Origin: Anadara kagoshimensis
Lineage: Eukaryota > Mollusca > Bivalvia > Arcoida > Arcidae
NCBI GenBank assembly: GCA_021292105.1
Contig: CM037860.1
Span: 16,448,698 to 16,512,697, forward strand
Direction: 5' to 3'
DNA length: 64,000 nucleotides
Part shown: piece after piece, positions 1 through 11,116 of the stretch
Layout: each line of letters begins with the position of its first letter
Numbering within the stretch: position 1 is the stretch's first letter
Notes under the pieces: model-generated
Databases searched by the model: none
The model's input: only the letters and a program-made list of their open reading frames with translations
What the model was told of the DNA's origin: nothing
Made by a program: the position numbers and the translations under genes

Positions 1-89
1 CAGGGTTTGTTCACCAAAGATGCCGATTTAGGCATTTGGGTGTGATAGAAGAGATGCGGTTTAGATATCACACTCCATCTCTCGTATCA

Positions 90-115
90 TGTGTGTGTGT
101 GTGTGGTGTGTGTGT
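90..115. repeat. (GT)n microsatellite
   Basis: About 12 GT units with one interruption. Confidence 0.9.
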
Positions 116-1061
116 AAATTATGACACACCAAGCAAACAAGAAGAGACAAAAATGTCCTATTTTGGACAGGCGATGTAATAAATTCTCATTGATGTTGTT
201 TTCTGTCTATTAAATGGCTTAACCAACTCAGTTAGTTATTTTACAATTAATGCTCCATTTAACTTCTTCACTTTATATTGGATTCACTGATGTTCACCAA
301 TGCGATGGGAACACCATTTTAATTTTTGAAAAATGAAAATAAAATTACACATATCTCGTTCTGTCTTCTTTATGTGCCCTAGCCTATATAGATCATTTTA
401 TTTTTCCTCATAAACATATAAATGCGGTTTTTCTTGGTCTTATTTTGACATTGCGTAAGTTCAAAATTTGTCGATAATGAAATTATGCAAATAAAACAAT
501 AACACCAATTGGTATCACAGTTTATAAACCCCCGGCTTTGGATAGGCACTGAGGTATGTCCTAATGTGTATAACATAATCAAACAACATGGCTGACATGG
601 GTAAGATATTTTATCGTGACGTCACAACATATAAGACCGTACCATACACAATACAACAGCGCACTATACATAAGTGTACCACAAATGATATTACATTACA
701 ATGTAGAAGGTCTCAACCATTCCATTACTTTTAAAACCAGTGGCCCGTACTTATTTAAATTTTTATTTCTTTGAATTCATAAGTCGAATAATATATTGCT
801 AATTAAGAGAGCTAGGTACGATAATCATTTCGGAAACAAATCACGTTGCTTACAAATAAAGTGTTGACTCTGGGCTATTGCAAGTCAAGGTTTTTCAAAG
901 ACTTCAGAGGTATTTATGACCATCATCGCAATATTGTTGATATGTTTGATGTCTCCATATCCAAAATAACAATCGATATATAATTCCATCTTTATGATTC
1001 CACGCATAGTAGATGTAGCAAGTTACATGTAGGCAGGCGTATACCTGTTGGAAGTGTCAAC

Positions 1062-1140
1062 TTAATTTTTCAGTTTTCAAAGTTTTTATTTTGCTCATGG
1101 GATTCTGATTTGAACATGGGCTAGTATATTTGTGTTTGAC
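1062..1140 (-). repeat. Dispersed repeat family R1, fragment
   Basis: CAAAGTTTTTATTTTGCTC, GGGATTCTGATTTGAACATG and GGCTAGTATATTTGTGTTT match the inverted family start. Confidence 0.55.
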
Positions 1141-1907
1141 CGAATAAGTAAGCCTGGCCGTTACGCAGGGGTTAACTAGTCAAGACTGTTTGTTGTTTCA
1201 ATAAGGGAAGTGCATACTAGGCTTATTGAGCAATGTAAGGCACACCTTGCATTAAAATCAAGTTTCAAATATGTGTAAATGAACACTTCAGAGCGTTAAT
1301 TTGTTTTCTGTTTGCTAAAAGTAATCAAACCATAACACTTAATACAATTTAATCATTGTCCTAAATTTGGAATATCCAGTGTTCTGTCTCATGTGCTTTT
1401 GTTTCGTGCATATTCGTATGCCTTTATTTCAGAACTGACGAGTCCTCTGTTCCATTCCCGTCCGCGGAACCGTGGCAAGGGCTAAGAAAAGGAAATAGAT
1501 TAAGAGTATGTATGAATTGGCTTTATTACTTGCATGCTGTATTCAGTTGATGGAGAGTGATAAGTCAGATTTTATTTAACTGAAGGTAAGCGGTGAAATT
1601 TACTTTTAGTAAATGAGAGAATAGAGTTTTGCGGTCCACTAATTTCACTTATATAGAGCGGTCAGTTCATCGAGGAAACACCGACCTTTGAAAACAAAAT
1701 GGCAAACTTTATTATACTTTGGTCTGTCCGAGTGGGATTAGAACCCAGGCAATGAGATACAAAACAATCTAAAGGACCTATGCCGCAAGATCAATCATTA
1801 GTTCGTTTCCGCTGAAACCGGAAGAAAACTATAGGTTTTTCTCGGTCTTACTGTTTCTTCCTTCGTCTGTTAAAAACAGTTTTCTGTACTTTTTTTCTTT
1901 ATTTATT

Positions 1908-2120
1908 GATTACATATTATACCAGTTATAATTTTACAGCACTAGACGGTCGTTTTGGAATACAATTCCTCATCGGTAGTGCATAGACCAAAATTATGAA
2001 ACCAAAATTGTTATTAAGATGTTGAGAAGATTACCAATTGACCATGTACCAAATTTGGCTAAGAAAATACTTTGAATGAGGGAGTATACCGTAGTTTTTT
2101 AACCATTTCAAATTTTTACT
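1908..2120 (-). repeat. Hammerhead-bearing interspersed repeat, copy 1
   Basis: This copy runs from a TACATATTATACCAG flank through the ribozyme to a body containing ACCAAAATTATGAAACC and AATACTTTGAATGAGGGAG. The same order occurs near 29.75 kb. Confidence 0.65.
1939..1982 (-). ncRNA. Decayed hammerhead ribozyme motif
   Basis: Same layout as the intronic copy, with perfect stem I (GCACTA/TAGTGC) and stem II, but core changes: CTGATGA is CCGATGA and GAAA is AAAA. It is predicted to be inactive. Confidence 0.7.
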
Positions 2121-2533
2121 TGCAGCAAAATTAAAGATATTGAATTCAAATTCAGTATGTAACTTTATGTAGTTGACCTACAAATAAAGTTTAACTTGGC
2201 AACAATTTCGATCATATTGTCAGCATTATGACCATTTTCACTTTTGTAACAGCTTTTCAGACTGTTTTTTTTATTTGTGAGATGTTGAATCCGTAAAAGC
2301 TGATGGGACGTAAAACAACTTTCAACCAAGCAACCATATGTCAGAGTAGTGGAAAATACCTATGGCTATTGCATAAGTGCCATTTAAGCCATTGCAGCTG
2401 TTGAAGTATCCAAAGATTGCTTTGATTAATCACCTATTCGAAAACAATATTTTGCTTTCATATACATATAACATTATATCAACTTAATATCAGATCATCT
2501 CTACATTCTGTAGTACAAATCCTTATCTGAATG

Positions 2534-2730
2534 TACAGTACAGACCTGTCGAAAATTTAAAACTAAACAACTAACGAAAAGGTCGAGTGACCGAGATATC
2601 GGGAGCTAGTAGCAGTTGAGCTATTGAGCTTCCCAAAACCTGCCAGATATATAGCTAACAAGGGGTCTAGATGAACTGCGGGTTCGGCAGTAATTAGTTA
2701 GTTTAGTGTTAAACTTTCGACTTTCGATAT
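2534..2730. mobile_element. Terminal-inverted-repeat element, copy 1
   Basis: The left end has ACAGTACAGACCTGTCGAAA and a CTAACGAAAAGG segment; the right end has the complementary TTAGTTAGTTTAGTGTTAAA and CTTTCGAC, partly decayed. There is no coding capacity, so it is a MITE-like element. Confidence 0.65.
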
Positions 2731-3358
2731 GTCAGTAATGAATGTCCAGAATGTTGTCAATCGCAATTCACTTTCCCAAGAAATTAAAGTTAAAACATAT
2801 TCGGAAAACGAGCACTTAGTTCGAGCGTATATCATGAGGATATTATAAAGCTTAGACAATAATGTACTGTGTGTCCGTCCAACACAGGGTGGTGGTTTTA
2901 TGTAGAATGAGGCAACACAATATGTACATTGTATGCATTGGGTGCTCGTTACAAGTACATATTATTCAGCGGCAACGTTTTTAGGGGGTTTTATACTAAG
3001 TTAAAATGAGAAAAAATTATGGTAAAACGTCCGTTTTGCGTATGTAAACTTTAACATACATTTTATTTATATCTCGCTAAATAAATTCAATGATATTTTA
3101 CAGCTATCATGTCTAGGCGGATGTCTTCCATGTATGCCTTATGAAGGGTGTGTGTCCACCTTTTACTGCACAATAAAGAGAGAAACTGCAAAAATGTGAT
3201 TGAGGTTTATTAATTCATTAAAGCCTCAACTACTTTGCATTTCAAAGTACCAGGAGATATTAGGGGTTATTTTTCAGGATATCTATGGGTTTGCATCGGC
3301 TATCTATGGGATAGCAGGGAGGAAACCTTATTTAACCAACGATACCACGATACAGGTG

Positions 3359-3389
3359 TCTATAGGATAGCAGACAGATATCCTATAGA
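3359..3389. repeat. 11-bp inverted repeat
   Basis: TCTATAGGATA and TATCCTATAGA pair across a 9-bp loop, next to related GGCTATCTATGGGATAGC segments from 3297. Confidence 0.6.
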
Positions 3390-3701
3390 TAGCTGAGCTT
3401 TATATCCTTGTGTTTGCTTATTTTTGCATACATTTGCGTGCTGTACATTTATGGTGTTAAGTATGGACGATCCGTATTAGAGATTCTTGCGAATTGCTCA
3501 AACAACTAAGATCTTATTTAAATATTGCAGGTAGTCCCATTAGTATGGTGCCTCCGATGGGGAATTACAGGGGTAGCCTATATCAATACAATAGCTAGAC
3601 ATTAGATATTTTAGGATATGTATTATTTAATATGCGCCAACCTTGACTATGGAGTTCCAAAATAGAAGCATTTAGATTTGTCTATTTAAGTATTAGAAAG
3701 A

Positions 3702-4304
3702 TACAGTACAGACCTGTCGAAAGTTAAACAGTGAGTCAACGAAAAGGAATCGAACATCGGCTGCCGAATGGTCGAGACATAGTCAACTTCTGACCGGAAA
3801 CATACCGAGATACCGAGATAAGAGCTGTGGAGATATAGCTAACGAGGGTCCAAGATGAGCTGTCGAGATATAGGTAACGAGGGTCCAAGATGAGCTGTCG
3901 AGATATAGCTAACGAGGGTCCAAGATGAGCTGTCGAGATATAGCTAACGAGGGTCCAAGATGAGCTGTGGAGATATAGGTAACGAGGGTCCAAGATGAGC
4001 TGTCGAGATATAGGTAACGAGGGTCCAAGATGAGCTGTCGAGATATAGCTAACGAGGGTCCAAGATGAGCTGTCGAGATATAGCTAACGAGGGTCCAAGA
4101 TGAGCTGTGGAGATATAGGTAACGAGGGTCCAAGATGAGCTGTCGAGATATAGGTAACGAGGGTCCAAGATGAGCTGTCGAGATATAGCTAACGAGGGTC
4201 CAAGATGAGCTGTCGAGATATAGCTAACGAGGGTCCAAGATGAGCTGCCGATTCGACACTAATTTGTTAGCTTATTGTTAAACTTTCGACAGGTCTGTAC
4301 CGTA
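3702..4304. mobile_element. Terminal-inverted-repeat element expanded by internal 35-bp array
   Basis: The left end (ACAGTACAGACCTGTCGAAA...) and right end (...TTTCGACAGGTCTGTACCGT) are inverted repeats of roughly 45 bp. The interior is almost wholly a 35-bp tandem array. It is the same family as the copies at 2.5 and 38.3 kb. Confidence 0.8.
3824..4250. repeat. 35-bp minisatellite with 140-bp higher-order period
   Basis: About 12 units of GATGAGCTGTCGAGATATAG plus CTAACGAGGGTCCAA. Two variant sites (GTCG/GTGG and AGCT/AGGT) recur every four units, giving a 140-bp period; GTGG variants lie at 3961 and 4101. Confidence 0.92.
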
Positions 4305-4500
4305 TACCCAAAGGTCAGTTAAACGGCGAATGACTGTATGTTGTCTTTTATATAAAACGACAGTTAAGAATAATAACAAGGGTCAATAAATTACACAACG
4401 ACCTTGAACACACACTTAAGTTCGGGTCGTAAACAATGCTCAATCTTTCTATATAGATGCGTAAGTATATTGACATGTGAAGGTTAAATTGACTCAAGTA

Positions 4501-4754
4501 TTGGCAAACAACATTAACCTGTTCGCTTGACCTTTCATTAGTAACATTCATATCGGATGGTCCACTCAATACTAGGACCTAGCTTACCCCTCGGGCACCT
4601 AACTTCAGATTACTATCTTAAACCCTCGACCATTGAGTCCACATACGGATCCGTGTTCCCCATGACGCATACAAAATAATCACTAACTTGAATGCTCTGG
4701 TTCATGATAAATATTAAAATGAAAGGTCAACCACACAGGTCAATGTTGTTTGAC
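4501..4754. mobile_element. Second small inverted-repeat element, copy 1
   Basis: The ends are inverted: GGCAAACAACATTAACCTGT plus CGCTTGACCTTT on the left and AAAGGTCAACCACACAGGTC plus AATGTTGTTTG on the right. It is MITE-like with no coding capacity. Confidence 0.6.
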
Positions 4755-4759
4755 TTTAC

Positions 4760-7172
4760 ATAAAACGACAAAAAACATTGAATGCAGAAAGAAATTTATT
4801 GAGAAAAAATTTACAAAAATCATCCTGTCTCTGACATTTGACAATTGGTTCCAAAATCATTTCAAACATTTATTAAAATTTACATAGTTAAACCTGAAAA
4901 ACAAATCTTCATTCTGAAATAAAAGTTTATTTTTTGGCGAAAAATGTTGAAATATGTATCTTGAAATTTTGCATGCCAAATGTTTGATTTAAATTTTTTA
5001 ATGTGTTCTAATTGCTAAATGTCAAAACAATGGCTATAAAACATATTTAGTTTTCAAGTCGTCGTCAGAATATTACTTGTAAACGATGGAATGACTTTAT
5101 AATATACCTTTTCCCAAGGCCTATCTCTAAATTTAGAGCTTAATTTCCGAAGGGACAATAAACATTAATTTTTTTATTTACTAGTAATTCAACTGTTTCA
5201 AAGTGAATTTTTTAATTCATCTAAAATCCGGTGTTCGAAATTGCCTTTCAATTAAGGCCAATTATGAACACAACAAAGTCACAAAGGTATAGTTTAAAAT
5301 TTTGTTAAAGTGAGGTATATTGTTTTCAAGGATTAGTTTGAATCTTTTTATACGTTGTATGTGAGTGACTTGTGAGTTTATGTGATTTGTATATGTAGAC
5401 ACCGTGATGTGATTTGACACATGTGTTATGTGTCATACCGAAGATCGATTTTGTAATGAATTTACTTTACTAATTCGGACGATATGACTGGCTGTAATGA
5501 ACAACCGCTTTTTTGTAACATGCAATTGTTCTAAATGGTTAAGGGAAGTAAAATATCAGAAGAGAGATTTTGAGAGTTAGTTTAATATTCTTAATTTGTG
5601 ATAAGCAATTTGCATAATTGGTTGATGGGTGTATAATTTCTGAAGATAGATTTTGGGAGTTGAATATCCTTACAATATGTGCGAAAAAATGTTGAATGAT
5701 GCCATGGACTTAAACGCCATCCGAAAATTATGTCATAATGAAGCTTAAATTACAACATCGTTCACTACACTTGGTTGTAAAACAAGTCTGATGGAACTGT
5801 TTCTTTAAGTTTTCCAGTATTAATTCTAGTTACCTACGTGCCTTGAACATTCCATAGTTACTAGATGAACAAATCCGTTATTGTTCTGATCAACAAGAAA
5901 CATTTTTTGTCAACATCTAAAACCAGTGTATAGATAAAACGAATGGCAAGCTTTGAAAGGGGATATAAGTGTTTGTCGATTATGGGGCTTTAGAAGGGGA
6001 TATAAGCCTTGTCGATGATGGGGGCTTTAGAAAAGGAATTTACGCCTTGTCGATGATGGGAGTTTAGGAAGGGATATACGCCTTGTCGATGACGGGAACT
6101 TTAGAAAGGGGTATAAGGCTTTGTCGATGACGGGGGCTTTAGAAGGGGATATACGCCTTGTCGATGATGGGGGCTTTAGAAGGGGGTATACGCCTTGTCG
6201 ATGATGGGGGCTTTAGAAGGGGATATACGCCTTGTCGATGATGGGAGCTTTAGAAGGAGGTATAAGGCTTTACCGATGATTGGAGTTTTGGAATGGCGTA
6301 TGCCTATGCAGTGAGCTTTGAAATTGGAGATGATGGGAACAATGGTAAAAAATTTGCGAAAAAGAAGATATTTTCCCCATAGAGATAATATCACAAAGGA
6401 TCATCATTAGTGTTAATGGACACCATAGTCAGTAAATGTAATTGATAAACAACACTGTACATAAAACGTCAACTTACAGCAGAGGTAAGTTTTGTCAAAA
6501 TGGTGAAACATACAATAAGCTGTGTTACAAGTGTAGTGAAATGTCTTAACATATGTTAATCTATTTTGTGTCTAAATTCATATACAAGACATATCAAGAA
6601 TTGGGCATATTTTATTTTAGTTCTATATAAATTTTTGCACTTCTTACATTGACATAATTGGTCTGAATATCTAGTTGGTGTTTACGTGTATATGCTTGTC
6701 TCTTTTGTGATTTCTATATATATTACAATCAAAGCCACAATATAAACAGTTTGTCAACAAAGGGATTTAAAATTTATAACACTTGTCAGAGACAGGCTTC
6801 AATAAGTTTACTAAGCTGTTATATGTATTATTGTACAACATTTTACATAAACACATACTTGTTTTACAATTGTTTCAGTTTTAATATGTTCAATTTATTT
6901 ACTTTTAATTTTCATAACAAAATTTTAGAATATTACTGTAAGTATGATCGGGAAATTTCCGTATAGATTCGCAAGATTAAACCTTCGAATTTAACATTCG
7001 CAATTTTTTTAATTTAACATTATTGACTAATATTTGCATTGATGCATTCTATGACGCAAAAATAAAGAACGCAAATATTAAAATGAAATGTCGTCACTCG
7101 CAAACATTAATTGATGCGAAATTTCCCGATTTACGCTAAACAAATTTCACCACTGTTACACAGTCATATCGT
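4760..7172. other. No gene seen
   Basis: AT-rich sequence with the 37-bp minisatellite; no motif-bearing open frame on either strand. Its right end may include the 3' end of the TSP1 transcript. Confidence 0.6.
5951..6293. repeat. 37-bp minisatellite, about 9 copies
   Basis: The unit is GGGGATATACGCCTTGTCGA followed by TGATGGGGGCTTTAGAA, with 36-38 bp variants. The outer copies are more degraded than the central ones. Confidence 0.9.
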
Positions 7173-7178
7173 TTTATT
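7173..7178 (-). terminator. Poly(A) signal AATAAA
   Basis: AATAAA reads on the minus strand 188 bp past the stop of the distal terminal exon. It is the first canonical hexamer I see after that stop and would end the longest transcript. The AT-rich setting makes chance hexamers common. Confidence 0.4.
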
Positions 7179-7365
7179 TTAATCATGTACAGTAGAATAA
7201 TAAATTATATGTGGCCACAATAGTTACGTGACATGTAGATTAAACCCTGAAATAGAAAGTAGCATAAAGGCATAGATACACAGTCATGCAAGATCTAACT
7301 ACTTAAGCTTAGGCCGTGAACAAGACTATTGATACAAACATTTAAACAATGCTTGCTACTTATAG

Positions 7366-7466
7366 TTACGGAACAATCCCGTTGATCAAGAACGAATCCC
7401 AACATTCAACGAGACCCACTGTTATCATCCCGCCCTCTGTCACGTTTCCGTCATTATCATTACCAC
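7366..7466 (-). CDS. Exon 35C: alternative terminal exon, distal
   Basis: A TTCAG acceptor in phase 1 is followed by 33 residues ending ITVGLVECWDSFLINGIVP and a TAA. VGLVECW corresponds to IRPLECYG of exon 35A. This version has a longer linker rich in Asn, Asp and Gly and a hydrophobic tail too short for a membrane span. A canonical poly(A) signal lies 188 bp downstream. Confidence 0.65.
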
Positions 7467-7674
7467 CTGAATGAAAAATAATACAACATTCAATATTTAT
7501 ATAAATATTAGAAAAATAACATGCAAATATTCGACCAATACAATTTACCATCACCACGAACATGCGCAATCCAAAAAGTTAAATTTGAAAATTGGTAAAT
7601 TTTCTGTGTACCATTTTACATAAAACATGCATTGATCAGCGCTTCAATGGGGGCAGTATTGCCGCGCCTGCGCA

Positions 7675-7748
7675 TTATTTTGCATCAGCATTGCCATGAC
7701 AGAAAAGCCGTCCTACCGTCCCTGCTCCCTGTTCCTCTGGTTCATTAC
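7675..7748 (-). CDS. Exon 35B: alternative terminal exon
   Basis: A CTACAG acceptor in phase 1 is followed by 24 residues ending VGRLFCHGNADAK and a TAA. The pattern hydrophobic-x-x-L-x-C-x-G matches that of exon 35A, so it could complete the domain with a different C-terminus. It is supported by splice site, phase, position and motif only. Confidence 0.6.
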
Positions 7749-8398
7749 CTGTAGACAAGAAAATTATAAAAAATTATATTTACATGCGATATTGTATGCT
7801 ATAGGTCACCAACTTGAAATGTCCATGAGCCGAAGTTTGAATTTTTAAATTGTTCATTATTTGAACAAGTGCAAATGGCAGTTTGCAAAAATTCAAAACA
7901 CGGCAGATGACGATCATTTGCAAGAAGGTAGTTATATGGTTATATATAAATAGAGAGAGAAAAACGGTATAAGTAAGCGCAAAAGGGGAACTAACTCTAA
8001 TAAAATAAACCGCTACAAATAAACTTTTAAGGTAAAAGCATAAATTCGCAGCAAAAGGAAAGAAGCAAGAAAACGCACGCAGGGAATAAGTTAATCTAAT
8101 GATTATTATGATGGAAAGAAGAAACAACTAGCTAAGGGAAGGGTTTTAAAATGCAGAAAACATTCATGCAAAAATTTAGATTATCCGTTTTGAAATTTTT
8201 AAATATTTTGAGTTGATTAGGTATGGTGGGGTTACATATGCTCCATCTCTTTTGAAGCAGTGATGAAAGGTGATATTGAAGTGCTGTACAAACACAGAGA
8301 GAGATGGGGCATGTATAAGCCACACTACACCAGTTTCCAATGAATCCATTTGTCTTTATATTTTTATAAAGTTTGTAAATTGAAATGTTGGGATCTCC

Positions 8399-8463
8399 TT
8401 ATTTCACCAGACCATAACACTCCAGTGGCCGTATCTCCCTATAAGAATCTTCGTCCACGCCAC
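8399..8463 (-). CDS. Exon 35A: proximal terminal exon with stop
   Basis: From a TTAAG acceptor in phase 1 this exon encodes 21 residues ending [11 protein letters not shown] and a TAA stop. The PLECYG ending closely matches the last strand and cysteine of contactin-associated fibrinogen-like domains, so this is the best canonical ending. It lies 3.9 kb from exon 34 across a minisatellite-bearing intron. I found no clear AATAAA between its stop and the next candidate terminal exon. Confidence 0.82.
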
Positions 8464-11084
8464 CTTAATAAAGAATAACAACAATATTAATAGTCTGAAA
8501 AATATAAAAATAATAAATGATTTTGAACCTTTGTACATTTCATTTTGATCTTAAATACAAAGTGCTGTATCTGGAAACATGTCTGTTTTGCGATCACAAT
8601 TTAAACAGAAATTTTCAGTAAAGCCTAAAAGCAACTATGATTATAGCATCTGTTTTATATGTTTTTATTTGCGCTTGCTTGCCATTCAACTTAACTCGGG
8701 CAAGGTTAGGGGATCTGATTACATACTATGCGGTGCATGGTTCTCAGTTTTGAATTGATTTCATGTATGTACCTGGTCTCCGTTTTAAATTGATTTCATG
8801 TATGTACCTGATCTCAGTTTTGAATTGATTTCATGTATGTACCTGGTCTCAGTTTTAAATTGATTTCATGTATGTACCTGGTCTCAGTTTTGAATTGATT
8901 TCATGTATGTACCAGGTCTCCGTTTTAAATTGATTTCATGTATGTACCTGGTCTCAGTTTTGAATTGATTTCATGTATGTACCTGGTCTCAGTTTTGAAT
9001 TGATTTCATGTATGTACCTGATCTCAGTTTTGAATTGATTTCATGTATGTACCTGGTCTCAGTTTTAAATTGATTTCATGTATGTACCTGGTCTCAGTTT
9101 TGAATTGATTTCATGTATGTACCAGGTCTCCGTTTTAAATTGATTTCATGTATGTACCTGGTCTCAGTTTTGAATTGATTTCATGTATGTACCTGGTCTC
9201 AGTTTTGAATTGATTTCATGTATGTACCTGGTCTCAGTTTTGAATTGATTTCATGTATGTACCTGGTCTCCGTTTTAAATTGATTTCATGTATGTACCAG
9301 GTCTCAGTTTTGAATTGATTTCATGTATGTACCAGGTCTCCGTTTTAAATTGATTTCATGTATGTACCTGGTCTCCGTTTTGAATTGATTTCATGTATGT
9401 TCCTGGTCTCAGTTTTGAATTGATTTCATGTATGTACCTGGTCTCAGTTTTAAATTGATTCCATGTATGTACCTGGTCTCAGTTTTGAATTGATTTCATG
9501 TATGTACCTGGTCTCCGTTTTGAATTGATTTCATGTATGTACCTGGTCTCAGTTTTGAATTGATTTCATGTATGTACCTGGTCTCCGTTTTGAATTGATT
9601 TCATGTATGTACCTGGTCTCCGTTTTGAATTGATTTCATGTATGTACCTGGTCTCAGTTTTGAATTAATTTCATCTATGTACCTGGACTATATCAAGCAT
9701 ATTTTTAGAATCATCTTGTTTCATTGTTTAGTTCACTTTAGAAGTATAACATCTTTTTATTGTTATGTTGCAAACATTCAGATGCATATTCAAAAGATGA
9801 ATAAATTTATTGCTTTCTGCCAATATTCACTTATGAAGCCAAAACCCTGATGATTCGTCAGGCTTTATTGAGTTCATTCAAACCTGTCTATAAAGGACAC
9901 CCACGGGAACCTATAAAGTGGCCTTTATGGGTAGGTTGCTATTATATATATAGGTTCAAATAACCTGAATCAAGAGCGATTGGGATAAATTTTACTTGCC
10001 TGATTATGATAATTAAAATGCCCTAAAACCCTGTGAGGAAATAATACATATAAAGGCTTCGTTTTTATCTAAATCTCTAACTTAAATCAAAATTGTGAAA
10101 TGCAATGCAGCATTAAATTTGATTTATTTCAGTATGCTTAGTGAGAAAAAAATCTCAAGAATGTCTTTTGAAATAGGTATCTATCAATAAAATTCAAAAT
10201 TATGATTTATAAATTGTAACTCTGAAATGTAAAAAATTATTAACTAGTACATATGTATTAAACATTAAGCTGCTATAAGCAACCACCAAAGCGCCATTGG
10301 AAAATTGTAAATAGCATATTTGTACAAGCTTCTCCCGCCTTTCCATTGGCTTCATCATACTGAGATGTTGAGAAAAGCTTCAGCACATGATATGTTCCAT
10401 TACAATACTGCTTCATTTGCTTTTGTATATGCCTAGGGGCATAAAGTAGTTTACTTAAGAAATGATATTCTGATCATGATATTTCAAGGGGCAACGCAAA
10501 ATAATGTGGCGCGTGCCAAATACAAAATGAAGGGCAAGGCCACGCTATCTTGCATTACCCCTTAAAATACCATGAGTAGAAATGTCATTTCTTATATTTA
10601 CATTTTTTTCTTTTATTAAATATTTTGTACCCATATTTGTTTCATCCTCTTGGCACAATTCTACCTGCTCATAGGGTTTTTGCCATGCAAATCGGCGTAT
10701 CTCACATGACCACGTGACCCCCGGGGACATGGCGTCATCTTGCGGGAAAATTGATACGCATCAAGGGCCATGGCCCCAATTGTCTTTCACGGGAATTGCA
10801 ATACAATTGCTTCTGCATGTTTCGTCGAAGGGAGATACAGTCATATTGTAAATATCATTGTATGCAGTTGTGTCCAATTGTCCTTTGAGATCATTCCATA
10901 CTTGCTTACTAAACGAGCATCAAAATTATCAGTTTTTAATTCATGTAAACTTTTTCTAGTCAATCAATCTATCATCTTATTTAAAGATTTTAAAATATGA
11001 CACAGACTCGTAAAATATTTGATCAGTGAGATGTTCAATTGAATTTGAGAATCGGTTGACCCACACCGATATTAACAGCTTTAA

Positions 11085-11116
<32 letters not shown>

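Larger units (their letters stand above)
1..1900. other. No gene seen
   Basis: AT-rich non-coding sequence with a GT microsatellite and an R1 fragment. A minus-strand GGTTCTAATCCC near 1.73 kb resembles a Pol III B box and may be a SINE remnant. Confidence 0.6.

Noticed and set aside
1434-1480. CTGACGAGTCC resembling a hammerhead core
   Set aside because: No GAAA follows a stem II closure and no stem I partner or cleavage triplet can be placed.
3736-4133. Open frames of 74-85 residues with repeated LYLHSSSWTL-type units
   Set aside because: They are translations of the 35-bp minisatellite, whose length is not a multiple of three but happens to lack stops in some frames.
10545-10730. Minus-strand frame in the GC-richer patch of the last TSP1 intron
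   Set aside because: No splice-phase match to exon 34 and no similarity to a fibrinogen-like ending.
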